Assembly: GCA_009761415.1 (NCBI GenBank)
Contig: QUOL01000017.1
Span: 310,001 to 374,000, forward strand
DNA from: Sarcomyxa edulis
Taxonomy: Eukaryota > Basidiomycota > Agaricomycetes > Agaricales > Mycenaceae
Direction of reading: 5' to 3'
DNA length: 64,000 nt
Positions 1 through 11,846 of the stretch are shown piece after piece; the stretch's first letter is position 1; each line of letters begins with the position of its first letter. The position numbers and the translations under genes are program-made. The notes under the pieces are model-generated. The model ran no database searches. It worked only from the letters and a program-made list of their open reading frames with translations, and was not told the origin of the DNA.

Positions 1-414
1 ATCGCGTTTGGGGTCGTGGAGAGAGTGCAGCAGTGATGCGATTCGACACCAGAAGACTAGGATTAAGATGCGACATTTGGGGATAGCATTATTAGGCATA
101 CCACTATGTGTTCAGATACTTTGACCATAGAGCGTCGAGTACAACCATCCAAGAGACGACGGTTGCGATGAGCCAGACTGTCACGGTCGGAAGAAGAAAC
201 TTCACGAGACCGTGACCTTCAACTCAACTTCGACTTGTCATCCGACGTGTAACGTGTTGCAGACTATCCGAATCCTCTTTCCATACGTCCATACTAAGAG
301 ACTGTCGACGCCCACAAGCCCTAGTACTCTTGGTGAGCACTTGAATCAAATTCAATAAATCCCTCTGACAAGTACTTACTACATATTCTTTAGAACATAT
401 ACATAGGCCATCGT
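1..414. other. no gene recognised
   Basis: No reading frame with family resemblance or a convincing exon was seen on either strand. Confidence 0.4.
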
Positions 415-1838
415 ATGCGGAGAAATCCAAATATCTCAAATGTTGTTCGGGCTAGTTCCAAACCGGTCTTGCCATTTGCCACGGATTTCTCGAGCATGTA
501 CAATAGTACACGTACATACACGATTCCTCCAACGAGAATTCTGCATTCTCATATTCACACTACTAGTCATTGTGGCGATCAATCCATACCGAAGCACCAG
601 GTCTCTCGCATGGTCTTGACTTTCCCCTCATTACCCCCCAAACCTTCTTATCCTCCTCCTCTTGTTGGACAAGAAGCCATGGAATCCTATATCATCCCAC
701 TTTACCTCCGGCACTAGGGGATTCATCCCAGAGTCAGGAATAGCGAGTCAGTGCAGCATGCCTGGCCAGGCTTGACTCGAGTTTACAATATGAAGGACGT
801 TCATATGGCGCTGGGATTCTTCAATAAAATAATTGAGATAGCAGAGAAGGAAAATGTAGGTACAATTGTCCCAAAGGGCCTTCGTTGCAATAGTACTAGC
901 GCTAATGTCATGTGCAATTGTACAGCACCCCATCGAACAAATCAGCATCTTTGATAATGATATATTTGTACACACGAGTACTTTCATTCTTCCAAAAAAT
1001 ATCGGTATCACGTATAGCGACATTCGTCTGGCGCTTCTGATAGAAAGTGTTTTCAACGACCGTTATGCTGCAGTTGTCTCGTTCAACAAACGGCCCGTTT
1101 GGCCTCCGGACTCGTTGGATAAAATCCTTGGGCATCAATCCACCAGCATACCAGAGCTCAATGATACTGGTTTGAAGCGTCGTGCCGTGCATACTCGTCC
1201 GCAACCCCCAATCCCATCTCTCCCTCCTATACAGGGAGGGCCTATCAATAACGATCATATGCATACGTATATCATGCCGATGTATGCACGCCATTGGAAT
1301 GTCGCGAATCGCAAGAGGGTGCTGTTAGTACCAGAAACAGGATTTGAACTACGATTTCGTATCACGCGTCTTGCGAAATACTTCGCGTTGCGAGGCCAAG
1401 ACGTCCAGTCTTTTGCCAATGAGGTTATCAGTCTCTCGCTGAAAGAAAATGTATGTATCTCTTTTCTGATCACAGTCTTTCTCTAGAATGCTTAAAGAGC
1501 ACAAAAAAACTTCATTAGGATTCCGTTGACGTCTCTGTTGGTACCTGGCTCTTCAAAGAGAGTAAAGACCCGTACGTGAGCGTTGGGGCCTCTACCAGGA
1601 TGCGGATATCCGGCTCGCTATCCTTGCCGAGACCCAATTTCACGAGAAGTATTCTGACAAGTCGAAAGTCTATCTTGCCGCTGTACCCAAATATAGACCT
1701 GTCACCGTGGCCGACATCGAACGCCAGTGGAGGCTATATTTGCGATTGGACCAGAAGAAACGGCTCAGGAAGAAGGAGGATAGGAAGGAGGGTGTTATAA
1801 TGCCATTCACAGTCTGGGATAGCGCCGACTCGGACTAG
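415..1838 (+). pseudogene. decayed tandem duplication of an uncharacterised gene
   Basis: Two diverged copies of the same exon-intron module lie head to tail, at about 600-1150 and 1195-1838. Matching landmarks, in order, are a Pro-rich stretch (FPSLPPKPSYPPP versus IPSLPPIQGG), a YIIPLYLRH versus YIMPMYARHW motif, an exon ending KEN followed by a GTAGGT or GTATGT donor, and YSDIRLALLIESVF versus DADIRLAILAETQF. Copy 1 has a TAG directly after its LYLRH motif (about 715), where copy 2 has Trp. In copy 2 the frame running through GTWLFKESKDP does not join the downstream frame ERWGLYQDADIRLA without a one-base shift near 1573. The last exon ends MPFTVWDSADSD at 1838. The family is not recognised. 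It could instead be one gene with an internal repeat and an intron I have not placed, but the stop plus the frameshift favour decay. Confidence 0.45.
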
Positions 1839-2233
1839 CGATGATTGTTCCGAGTCTCTGATGTGGACCATGCACATCTCTCATCCTTTGTGGACCGCGC
1901 CTGCTTGCTGCTTCTTTCGACTTTCCAGAAACGATTGACAGTCACAGATTGTGCTGATGCTTCAAGAATCAAGAAACAACCGGTCAGCAGCACATCTCTC
2001 ACGTCCGAGTTCAAATGCTTAATCTAGCTTATCTAGCGGTCCTCCAATGCTATCAACTCAGAGGGGACTCTTCTGAGTTTGCATCGCGATGCCCCAGACT
2101 CGGAGGAGGTTGGCTCAGGAACAAACATAGGTTCGATCACATTTCAAATATGTATTTGGCACTATTAAATTGGGAAGCTCATCCGCGGAAATATGGATAC
2201 TCCTGAATAAATTCCGACCTCATTCTGACCACA
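1839..2233. other. intergenic, nothing recognised
   Basis: Short spacer between the decayed duplication and the next multi-exon gene. No feature supported. Confidence 0.4.
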
Positions 2234-3828
2234 ATGCCGAATTCCACCACCCTGCGTATATCTGGCTTCGACCCAACACTTGGCCTACACGACCTTGCAT
2301 TTGCCTTGGAACAGTTCGCATTGTTCCCGTTTGCGTTTCATCTCATTTGTCGGTCTAATGTCCCTGTCACAGATACGGACCACTCGATCGTATATCTAGG
2401 CTCCCACTTCTCAGTTCACAGCAACAGCAGTAAGTTCCTGTCAGTTGTGATGCCATTCTGGAATCTAATTACATCCACGGAAGGTCTGCTATCGCTCAGT
2501 TTCAATCTCCTCAAGCTGCCGACGTCGCATTCCTTGAATTGTGCGTCTCAAAAAGATCCGATCATCGTACAAAGTCATCTCATTCTTTTTTCAGAGCCGA
2601 ATATCAGCTCAGAGTTGCCCATCGCGTTTGGCATGTAGAGGTTTGACTTGTCTCCTATCTCAAACTCTGGCAAATCCTCACTCTCGCTTCTCAGCGAGTC
2701 AACGACCATTCTTCAGGGGTTCCCATCACCAGACCTCCTCTCCTACGAGCCTCTACCGCACATCAACCCGACGTATACCTCAGTAATGTGTGGAGACACG
2801 AAAAACAACTGTAAGGCGTCGCTTTTCAGATTGTCGTCGGCGCAGTTCTAATTATAACTTCTCCCCCCACCAGGCCACCCCAAAAGTTCCAATTCAGTCA
2901 CGGGCAAATATCCCTTCAAACAGCTCCCAACTTCTGTCATCTCCTCTATAAAATCCGCAGACACCTGCTCAACTCTCCATCCACTCAAGATATCTATCTC
3001 CGCGCCGCTACTACAAAAACAGGTCCTCCACCGACACGAGAACAATTTGTAAAATGGGTCTACGATGACTGGCCTATATTTAAACCCACTGGACCCGCAC
3101 ACTCGCTCATTCGCGTAGAATGGGGAGTTGTTCTTCCAGGTCAAGCAGATAATATCGTGTACGTGCTCTCGGACGTCGTTGGATGTGCTGAGCGGGCTTA
3201 TGCGGTGAGTCGCAAAATCACTATTTTGATCACCGCAAATGTCTTCTGATATTGGGCCTACGATCTTTCTCTATAGCCACCCACAGATACCTACAATTCG
3301 GACGACGAGAACTCAACGCTTCACATCGATCTATATAACCTCCTGCTAACAGATCTCATCATGCGGGAGCTCGCGCTTGCGTTCAACAAATACGCGTATG
3401 GGCTTGCGGAAACAGGGAGTGGAAAACTCGCATCTGGTTCCCCATCCCCAGCTGATACCCTGGAAGGGGCTCTATTCGGTGGGGCACTTCACGTCGAGTG
3501 GAAGCACGATGAGGACGTTGGAGGGATGGATTGCATCTCTCGAATCGTCATCTCAGGCTCTAAGTTACACGAGGACGAGGATGGGCCGTTATTTGAGATC
3601 GGTGCGTCGAACTTGCTGTTCACTTTCTGTCACTCTGAATCCCCATGCACGTCCCTTATCACAGACCCAATCGACGCCAATGCATCTCTAGTCTCACTCG
3701 GATTTGGAACTCCGGGATCTGTCTCCTTCATTCAGCCACCTCAGACTACCGAGAATGTCGTATTCGACTCGGTCCCGTCCAGACGTGTGCGAGTAGGTCA
3801 ATTGGCCAACCGAGCTATGGGATTCTGA
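2234..3828 (+). CDS. uncharacterised multi-exon protein
   Basis: A chain of coding segments can be read on the plus strand. The first begins MPNSTTLRISGFDPTLGLHD, and a second contains SAIAQFQSPQAADVAFLE; together these vaguely resemble an RNA-recognition fold, but I could not find an in-frame splice joining them, so the 5' structure is uncertain or damaged. Downstream joins are good: LAEYQLRVAHRVWHVE, a 54-nt intron with a GTTTGA donor, RVNDHSSGV and so on, then an intron after HEKQL (GTAAGG), then an exon containing REQFVKWVYDDWPIFKP and VEWGVVLPGQADNIVYVLSD. A GTGAGT intron follows, then a last exon containing LLTDLIMRELALAFNKYAYG that stops at 3828. No known domain was recognised. It may be a lineage-restricted protein or a gene losing its 5' end. 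Confidence 0.5.
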
Positions 3829-4550
3829 AGAGGATCATTGGGCGGCTCTTTTGTTCTTATTTTTTTTTGGCTTATCAGGTCTAGAGCTCTGCTCATTAGA
3901 CCTGTTGGGAGCTTGCGGCTCAAAAAATCCATCTATACCTACTCCTGTGTGTAATTGACACTTCTCTCTTTGTGCTCATCACGTTCTCTCGTACAAAGTT
4001 TCTTGTCGCAGGTCCGCCAATTCAAGCGCCGTTCTCGCGCCACATTACACGTTGTCGGCGTTTCATGAGACTTCAATATACCCTATATCTGATACTCTAG
4101 CTATTTTCTTGATGAAAGTCCACAATGAACACTACACTCGGTATGGCTGAATCTGGTGTATACTGCTACCGGTTAGGCCTGGCGCTCTCAGCAATGGGCC
4201 AAATCAGAGACTCGGTCAAACCAGATGCCAAAGATTCGAAAATTCCTTTACTTTTTGTACTTTCCAAATTGAAAATGAAGTTCCATTCAATCATCTTTCA
4301 TAATATGAGTCAAACGAAACCTCTTGTTTGCGCTGGCCATTCCTCCTTCTATATCCGTCTCGAATACGGTGGTTGTGCGGGTGGCATGGAGTCACCTAGA
4401 GAATGTACAACATGTACTGCCGGCGCTGGACTGGGACGGCTCTAAGTTTATATGACAATCGAAAGGCTGCATTGAGATGGGATGATGTGATCAGGTCAAT
4501 GACAATATACAAATGGAAAGAATCCCCACCGTTATCTTCGATGACGAGGT
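3829..4550. other. intergenic, nothing recognised
   Basis: Contains only short accidental frames. It separates the plus-strand gene that ends at 3828 from the convergent MYND gene. Confidence 0.4.
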
Positions 4551-5568
4551 CTACTTCGCTTTTTTGGCCGCCTTGCAGGCGACCTTGTGATTTCTAAATA
4601 TTGAGAAAAATCATCTCAGTGAACCCCGGTACAAAGAGATGATCTGAACTTACGACCAATCTGCTTTCTGACAATCCGCATCACAATCTATGATGATAGC
4701 AGTGAGGACAAAGAGCACAATGTATTATGCAAAGCGGAGAAACTCACAACAAACCATCTTACACGCTCCGCACCGCTGCAGCTTCACACCTCTCTTACCA
4801 CACTTCTTGCAAGCATCCGTAGCAATCATGACCTTCCCGGAAGGTCTGAAGTCCCCTGTTCCCTCGATCCTCGCATTCATTACCTCGACCGTATCACGTC
4901 TCCCCGCCGCACCTTCACCCGATATAGCAGCATTGACAACATCGTTTTGGACCAACATATTCAAATTATCCCGGATCGTCTGCACGTCAGTGGCCACCCA
5001 CCTCTCGAAGTTCTGCGTAGAGTCAGCGATCGGAAACTGGACAAATGGGGTGTGAGTAGCTGCAAGGTCTAACGCCTCTTTGTATCGCTTTGCAGCTGTC
5101 GCTCGATCGCGTTTATCCCAGGCTAGAATACCGAGAGTGAGGCCTGCAGTAATTTGCATGCCTTTGAGCAGGATTTTGGCACGGGGCATTTTAAATTGGG
5201 GACGCTTGTACTCTGATGTGGGTTTGAACGAGGATAGAAGCTTGTAAGCCTCTGGTGCTGTGTCTGGAATGAAACACGCGCGTCAGTACTGCAACTGTAA
5301 TTGAATAGGATTATATCTTGTTTTGCGCACCTTGATCAAATGGCATCTGCGAATCTCGAAAGAATGAGACGAAGTTCCTCCAGAGGCACCCCAGAGTCTC
5401 CTGAGGATACTCAGCGGGCACGATATTTGGGACACGAGAGGTGACATTCTCGTCTTTGAGGATTTTCTTGATGGCCTGCTGGTAGAGGTCGAAGGTCTCT
5501 GCCACACGGCCTTTCGCGTAAAGGACTTCGGCCTGGTGGAATAGAGCTGCACCACTGCTTGCAACCAT
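4551..5568 (-). CDS. MYND-type zinc-finger protein, paralogue A
   Basis: Four exons (5568-5331, 5263-4748, 4687-4654, 4593-4551) encode 276 aa. The N-terminal part (MVASSGAALFHQAEVLYAKG) is a short helical, TPR-like region. A middle helical region contains ILLKGMQITAGLTLGILAWD. The C-terminus is a complete MYND finger: CKKC, then CGAC, then CYCDADC, then HKVAC, a C-x2-C-x7-C-x2-C-x3-C-x-C-x3-C-x8-H-x3-C layout that binds two zincs and normally mediates protein-protein contacts. The finger is split over three exons. Two close paralogues with the same intron positions lie about 22 kb away, at 26697-27696 and 28421-29402. Function is not known; MYND plus a helical repeat is a common expanded class in mushroom genomes. 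Confidence 0.85.
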
Positions 5569-6171
5569 TGTCGACTAAGATGTTGGAGAACATCCTCAAA
5601 GGATTCAGAGATGCCTATTTATGAGATGGAATCTCGACCCAACGGCAGAAAATTCGAGTAAATTCCGTCACCCGTGTCTCACCCGGCTTCGAGGCCCTTT
5701 ACGTACAGCAGTACTGTGGCGCAGCTCTCGACTTTCCAAATGACCATTGTGAGTTACTAGTAATAGTATGACTGTATGAGAAAAAGGACGAGATTTGCTT
5801 TCGTGCATTGCTGTGTGTTTGGGCAACTGAGATCAGAATCTGGGCGGAGAGACCTTGTAACGGACTCAATTTGGCATCCATAAACAGGAAAAAAGAGACA
5901 ACTTGAACGTACAGAGTGAAGCATGTAGAAAATAGAACGGAACGACGAAAAGTATATACGATGTCCAAAAGTCTGCCTCTTCTCAACGATCATACCCTAC
6001 TCCGAATGACAGCTACTGCACTTTATCTTGTGTACATGCATTGTGACTCGAAGTGGAAAAGAAAATTGATAGAATGGCGCATAGATACAACACTGAGACA
6101 GCGAATAGGGCGAAGATGCGGGGATGGGAGGAAGGGATATATATGTCCGGCGAAGGTGAGCAATAAACACA
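5569..6171. other. intergenic, nothing recognised
   Basis: Lies between the start of the minus-strand MYND gene and the stop of the R-SNARE gene. It should hold the MYND promoter and the SNARE 3' UTR; no distinct motif stood out. Confidence 0.4.
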
Positions 6172-6912
6172 TCAGTGCTTTGTTGCTTTGACAATAGAGA
6201 CGACGATGATGACGATGATCACAGCAATGGCTACACCAATGATGATACGCATCTATTCCAAAACGCAAAAGTTCTCCGTTTAGATCATAGCAGAAGGTAT
6301 CAGTAAAACGGCCCACCTTCATATCCTTCCACCTGGGAAAGGGAAAAGATAACGTGTTAAAATCGTAGAGGTTGAAGGAATTAATAGATAGAGCTTACCA
6401 CATATTCTATGAGAGGAGGAAACGTAGCGGTCAGAACCGCTCAAACTGTCGTAGGGTCAGGTCACTCACTTTTCGCACTCGGTTTGCACCACGGCGGAAA
6501 CCCTGCGCTGATACTGCGAGGTTGTCTAGAGGAATGAAGATATCGTGAGAATTACCTCGGTAACAAAGGGGTATGTTACGCAGCATTGCGTACAACGACC
6601 ACGACTCCTCCTAACTCTTCCATCAAGATAAATGCACACTGACCTGTCTTATCCTGAAGCGAATCCAGTCTCTCTCCTCTCTCTGCGACCTTTGTAATAT
6701 TCTCTCTCATAATTCCTACGGTGTCGTCAATTTGTGCTTGAATGGCAGCAGTCTTTGGGTTGCCCTGGCTAGGGCCTGCTCCTGGGTTGGGATTCGAAGA
6801 TGCGCCATTGCGAGGCAAGTATGGGTCGTAAGGTTCGGACCTATAATAGTCAAAATAAGTTGGAATTCTGTAATAAAGATCTCGGTCGCTGCGTGCGTAA
6901 AAAAACGAACAT
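6172..6912 (-). CDS. SNC1: synaptobrevin/VAMP R-SNARE (Snc1/Snc2-like)
   Basis: Encodes 119 aa: a short variable Pro/Asn/Gly-rich N-terminus ([18 protein letters not shown]), an R-SNARE coiled coil ([20 protein letters not shown] ... [11 protein letters not shown], with Arg at the zero layer), the juxtamembrane WWKDMKMR, and a C-terminal membrane anchor ([19 protein letters not shown]). It would mediate fusion of secretory and endocytic vesicles with the plasma membrane. Six exons are inferred: 6912-6911 (the AT of the ATG), 6840-6644, 6525-6470, 6406-6399 (8-nt microexon), 6332-6317 (16 nt) and 6252-6172. The total, 360 nt, keeps frame. The split start codon rests on a GTTCGT donor and an in-frame SEPYDPY start; the rest of the model is strongly supported by the family. 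Confidence 0.9.
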
Positions 6913-7510
6913 GATAGAGGCGTTCTTGGGGTAGTCTGGGCGGTTATTCGTAGTGAGCAACTCTAGGTTTCAAAAGCGAGAAACTGAGTAAACTCACCGT
7001 ATCAAACGATGTCGAGTGAGGGTTCGGTGAGGATTGCGTGAGGTGGTCGGTCGGCAGGGCGCTGCTGAATTTCGCAGTTCGCTGTCGTCGGCTGTGTTGT
7101 CGCATTTTTCTCACGGTACACGCGACAACTTCCGATCTTCCAAAAACATGTCGCCTTGACTTTCATCTCGATGGTTCGTTGTTCGTTTCTTCCATCTTGA
7201 TACTCTTTCTGATACTTTTGACAACGGGCTCACAGATTGGCTGGTAGACTCGTGAATGCAATTTTTGATCAATTTTTTGCTCGAATATTGGGCTTGCTTG
7301 AGCTGACGCAAGCTAATACGGACTCAAGGGTACTGACACGAAATCGGATTTCAGACGTGCCAGGAATCCCGAGGGCTTTAGTGCGTTCTCAGCGCATCTA
7401 TGGGCGTAAACTCACTTCCAAGAATGTTGGCATCCAGGTTGAGATCGTAATGGACGAAAGTGTATCAAAGAATGAAAACGAAGGTGTCTAAGTATGTTCG
7501 ACGAGAACCA
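6913..7510. other. intergenic, probable R-SNARE upstream region
   Basis: No coding exon recognised. Upstream sequence of the minus-strand SNARE gene and downstream of the GST relic. Confidence 0.4.
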
Positions 7511-8330
7511 TCACTTGACTTCTAATAATCCCATCCCCTCGCACGCATCTCAAAATCTCGCCCATCTCCCTCGACTCCATGTGCTCATCCTGGGCCATGC
7601 CTCATTTGGGCTCGCATTCCGAGAGAATGCTATCACCGATAGCAACATATAATCAGCTTAACTCGGTGTGTCGCCCATCCAATACTTGATAACGTTATTC
7701 TCCCCATCCTTCAAAGCTTTCCCTGCAGGGTCAGCCGTGAGGAAACGAGCAAGAGCATCGAACTCCCCTTCCACTTGTTTCCACGCGTCTTCCCAATCCT
7801 TGCCTCCAACCGGTCCTGGTTCGATCTGTTCGACGGGAACGCCCATTCTCTCATCAAAATATGCAAGTGCTTTTGGATGATGGATGTGTGCCTCGAAAAT
7901 GGGCCGCCTAGTCAAACGTACGATGATTGGTATGACTGTTTTGGAAAGATGATGGGTTACGAGGAGGTGTAACGCTGGCCCGGAAGTTTTTGGGAAGACT
8001 AGTAAGTCAGGGTATTGAGACTCCAGGTACTCGATGATAGCCGCTGAATCGGCGATGATGACGGGGTTGGACGAGTCCTTGGTCGTATCAACAATAGCAG
8101 GGACTGTGTAGTATGGAGAACCATCTGCGGTTTTACTTGTGGGATAGATATTGTGTTTTGGGAGGGTTTATTGAGAATTTTGGGCATTTATTCAGGTAGT
8201 AGTATATTTCAGGCGTTTTTGCATTCAAGATGATTCTGCGGCGGATTCTGGTGCGTACGGGTTTGTTTTTGAACGTCATATACTGACCTTACTCTCCAAC
8301 AGCGAGAAAATCAAATTGATTGAGATAGCC
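7511..8330 (-). pseudogene. glutathione S-transferase pseudogene
   Basis: A diverged copy of the neighbouring GST at 8658-9533. The central part is open and clearly homologous (LTRRPIFEAHIHHPKALAYF, VEQIEPGPVGGKDWEDAW, VIKYWMGDTPS). The intact gene reads MGDEPSYADYMML; here a TAA replaces the Tyr codon directly after MGDTPS. Downstream homology resumes (ADYMLLSVIAFSRNASPNEA, then TWSRGRWARF, a TGA where the intact copy has Trp, then DACEGMGLLEVK). In the N-terminal half, matches to the thioredoxin-fold domain occur in shifting frames (RIILNAK near 8240, PALHLL near 7970). At least two stops and a frame change mean it is dead. Confidence 0.8.
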
Positions 8331-8657
8331 TGGCTTTCTATCAATTTCAATGGATGGCGCAGACCACATGTAACGATGCTCCTCGTCTATTCCGCAAAGA
8401 GTTTTGTCATTTGCATAATCGTATATGTCATTCTCCGTCTCTTTGGGATATAGCTGACCGCAGATCATATTTCAAAAGTCGAAGCCTGCGAAGACAAGAT
8501 GGATTTCTTGACGATCTTCGTGCATCATTGGTGAGAGCCAACTGAATTCCATGATTATTGATGTCTATGTTCAATAAACATCATGTAGGCGGCGAAGAGA
8601 CGTGAATCGATACACCAGAAGGCCTCGAGGAATGTATCGACGATGTCTATCGCATTC
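8331..8657. other. spacer between GST relic and intact GST
   Basis: About 330 bp without a recognisable exon. It is the likely former promoter of the minus-strand GST pseudogene. Confidence 0.35.
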
Positions 8658-9533
8658 CTACTTGACTTCCAATAATCCCAGCCCCTCGCAAGCGTTCCAA
8701 AAGCTCGCCCATCTGCCTTCGCTCCATGTATTGATTTTCTCCCATCCCTCTGTCGGACTCGAGTTTTTGACGAAAACCATCACGGCCAACATCATGTAAT
8801 CTGCGTAACTTGGTTCATCGCCCATACAGTATTGGACCGTTTCACCCCTCCCCATCGTCAATGCTTTACCAGAATGATCGGACTCGATAAAACGAGCGAG
8901 GGCATCAAATTCCACCTCCACCGTTCTCCACGCGTCTTCCCTTTCCTTACTGCCTACTGGTCCCGGTTCGACCTGCTCGAGGGGAGCCCCCATCCTTTTT
9001 AGAAAAAAATCATACGCGCTTGGATCGTGGCTGTGCATCTCGAGGATGGGACGCCTTGTCAAGGGTCCAAGAACTGGTATGATCGTGGTCATGATATAAC
9101 GGTATGCGAGGAGATGTAAGGCTGGCCCTGAAGACGGCGGGAATACTGGTCGTTCGGGGTATTGCGATTCGAGATACTCGATGATGGCAGCCGATTCGGA
9201 GATAATAATGGGGTTGGATGGGTCCTTCGTCGCATCAATTAAAGCGGGGACGGTGTAAAAAGGAGAACCATCGGTGGTTTGTCCCGTGGGAGGAATGTTG
9301 TGCTGCGGGAGGATGGTTTGGATCTCATGGACTTTGACCCACGTAGTGCTATATTTGAGGTGTTTCGCGTTCAGGATGATTCTGCGGTTAGCATGGTCTT
9401 GGTGAGTATAAGCGTGTCTTGTTTCTTAGCGAGTTGTTGACGTTTACCTTACTCTCCAGCAGAACGGCGACACGGACTGTTTCGATAGCACATCGGTGTC
9501 GATGTCGAATAGAGTGATATTCGTGTCCCCCAT
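8658..9533 (-). CDS. glutathione S-transferase, fungal etherase-type (GSTFuA/LigE-like)
   Basis: Two exons (9533-9448 and 9381-8658) encode 269 aa. The N-terminal thioredoxin-fold domain starts MGDTNITLFDID and carries SPFCWRVRIILNAKHLKYST, where the Ser-Pro-Phe-Cys active-site region is typical of fungal etherase-type GSTs. TDGSPFYTVPALID and SESAAIIEYLESQYPERP form the glutathione-binding beta-alpha unit. The C-terminal all-helical domain follows, with MGDEPSYADYMML near its end. Such enzymes conjugate or cleave aromatic ethers with glutathione and are expanded in wood- and litter-decay fungi. A decayed tandem copy lies immediately downstream. The intron after WRVR has a GTAAAC donor. The substrate cannot be inferred. 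Confidence 0.88.
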
Positions 9534-11846
9534 GTGAGGCGAAAGTAAGTGATCTAAGAGACAATCGTCCTGAATGCTGACACTATATAACAAGTCACGA
9601 AGCTTTTAGAGCTCTGTATGAGTCTTTAGGAAGATGCTCTACGATATTCTACGACATTCCAGGGATTTCTTCGGACTTCTAACGACTCCATTCTCATGAT
9701 TACTTCGACCCCACCACGCAGAGATCTGATCCACCCTCTAATCGTCGCGTCTTTCGCTGTATTGTGTCGATGCACTCTGTTCTCTCACTATTCTTCGACC
9801 CCATAAACATGGACTTGACCTCTTGTATATCCTACTGCAAGTAGAACAAAATCGACTTCGTGTGACCTGTCTAGACAGTCAGTGTCATTGTTAGGGACTG
9901 ACGTCTGTGCCGCTAGCATCATACCAACAAGGCTTTGTGGTCTCCTCGGGCGTACTTCTCATCATTCGTCTTCGGGAACTAGCAGTATACATTGTACGAA
10001 ATCAAGTCAGTCCCATGTCATCAGAATTTCACCAATCTAGGGACGCGGGATAGAAATCTGACTTAATTTTCCGTGTTCTGCACTCCGTCTTGGATGATGT
10101 AGATTCCATTCTCGATGCCGACTCTACCAGCGCCAGTCTAGTGTCCAACCACGATGTTCTCCAGTCTATTTTTATCTCGCGCGCGTACTGCTCTGGGGGT
10201 TCCTTCGACGTGACGGACTCGACTCATTCAAGACGTCGGGTATCAGGAGCTACCTATTCTCTACGACTACTTAGACGTGAACTCGGTATCGTACAGACGC
10301 CATGAGAATCTGATGTGTACACTGTATCCGAAGACACGATCATGGCGGACAACAGTCAGCATGTACGAGCTGCGGGATGTTTCTATTCCAGTGCTGTCTA
10401 CATCACTCTTCCTGCGGGTGTCTCTGTAGCTCGTCTGCTTTGTTTTCATCCGCCACCTTGGCAAGGCTCCCGACGGGGATCGAGACTATCTGGTATATTC
10501 TTTCGAATGATGTCCGAGGGAGGAAAGATGAAATCTAATATGAAGGTGAGAGGAAACTTCTTGACATTCTTGGTTGCGATGAAGCGGTTTCTTCGACTCA
10601 GCTTCGGGAAGACGCGTGGAGATCTATGGGAAGCACGCGTCGTCTGATTTCAGCGGTACTCTCGTGGTCATCACCTCATGGACACCGTCCAAATCGCAAC
10701 CGCGGGGGTGCTCTCATGTAGCTTGACTGTAGGCTCGCATCGACTTGTTGCTCGCCCCCCATGACACTTGACTTCATTCTGGCCTCAATACTCATCTCTC
10801 GATAACGTTAGACTGCCAAAAGTAACGAAAGAAGAAGACGCAGGACATAGAAGTGTCAGAGCTGTCCGATTGAGGAAGAATGGAACGAGTCGTTTATGGA
10901 GTACTACCGTATAGCTACCGTAAGGACTACGGAAGTCGGGGATAAATCGTGTCTACATTCCTGTATTTGGCCACATCTTTGTTTGTGAAGAACCCTCGAG
11001 TCAAACTGCGATCATAAAGTCACGTTCAAATCAATTTCTCTTGCTTCGAACCAACTTCGAACCTTGTTCGAACCTGAGTCCCTGACACACTTGGTCAAAG
11101 AGGCTTTTCTGATGTACGGGATCCATCCACCAAATCAACGATGGGGAATACTACGATGTGACCCAAGAAACTGTCGGGGATTTCGCTAATTCGACCGCCG
11201 TCTCACAGAGCTTTAGAGCGGATGGACTAAACGTGTATTCTTCTCGGGAGGTTTCATCAAGGGACGTGATCCAAGAAAGGCTGGAATTTATGTTGCCACG
11301 GCTCGTTCATTCCCTGTCATCTCTAACATTGCTCGCTTCCTCGCTGATGAAATTAAATAAACCTCACAGAATCAATTATTGCAGAGTATACACGCGTGTC
11401 TACACTATAAGTCAACATTATCGCTCACACGACTGTCGTCGGAAGATCGCATCAGTGCCACAAATCCTGGAGCCATAAGCTTGTTGTACGCGTTCCGTTG
11501 AATTTCAATGATCGCCACCCAAGGAAAATCACGAACATCGCCCCACTCACTGTCAACATTCCGACGGTGGCGGTGGAACGCCCATATTCAAATTCAACGG
11601 TCTTCTCTCAATTTTCTCAACAAGTCAGTGCTAACTTCTTTCGGAGGTAGAGGGTCTTCTCGAGCGAATAGCTATGTTTCATCCGCCACGAGTTCCGAAC
11701 CTATACGTATACCTCTTCTCAAAAAAATATATAAGTGAACTTCTAGGATATCTCAAATCCCCAACCGATTACATCGTCTCCTCTTTCAACTCACCCACCT
11801 CATAGCTTTTTCAGCTTACCAGCCACTCCTTTAGCTAACAAACAAA
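9534..11846. other. 2.3-kb gene-poor stretch with hydrophobin promoter at its end
   Basis: No credible coding exon on either strand. The right end serves as the hydrophobin upstream region. Confidence 0.45.
11720..11737 (+). promoter_or_regulatory. TATA box of hydrophobin gene
   Basis: AAAAAAATATATAAGTG lies about 120 bp before the hydrophobin ATG and is followed by a pyrimidine-rich stretch (TCGTCTCCTCTTTCAACTC), as usual for highly expressed basidiomycete genes. Confidence 0.6.

Noticed and set aside
866..1486. A 206-codon frame read as one gene
   Set aside because: It fuses the end of one duplicated module with the start of the next and runs through an intron present in both.
2234..2640. 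A stand-alone RNA-recognition-motif protein
   Set aside because: The RRM resemblance is weak, lacks clear RNP motifs and the two halves do not splice in frame; kept only as part of the uncharacterised gene.
4125..4445. 106-codon plus-strand frame
   Set aside because: Unremarkable composition, no domain, no flanking exons; taken as chance.
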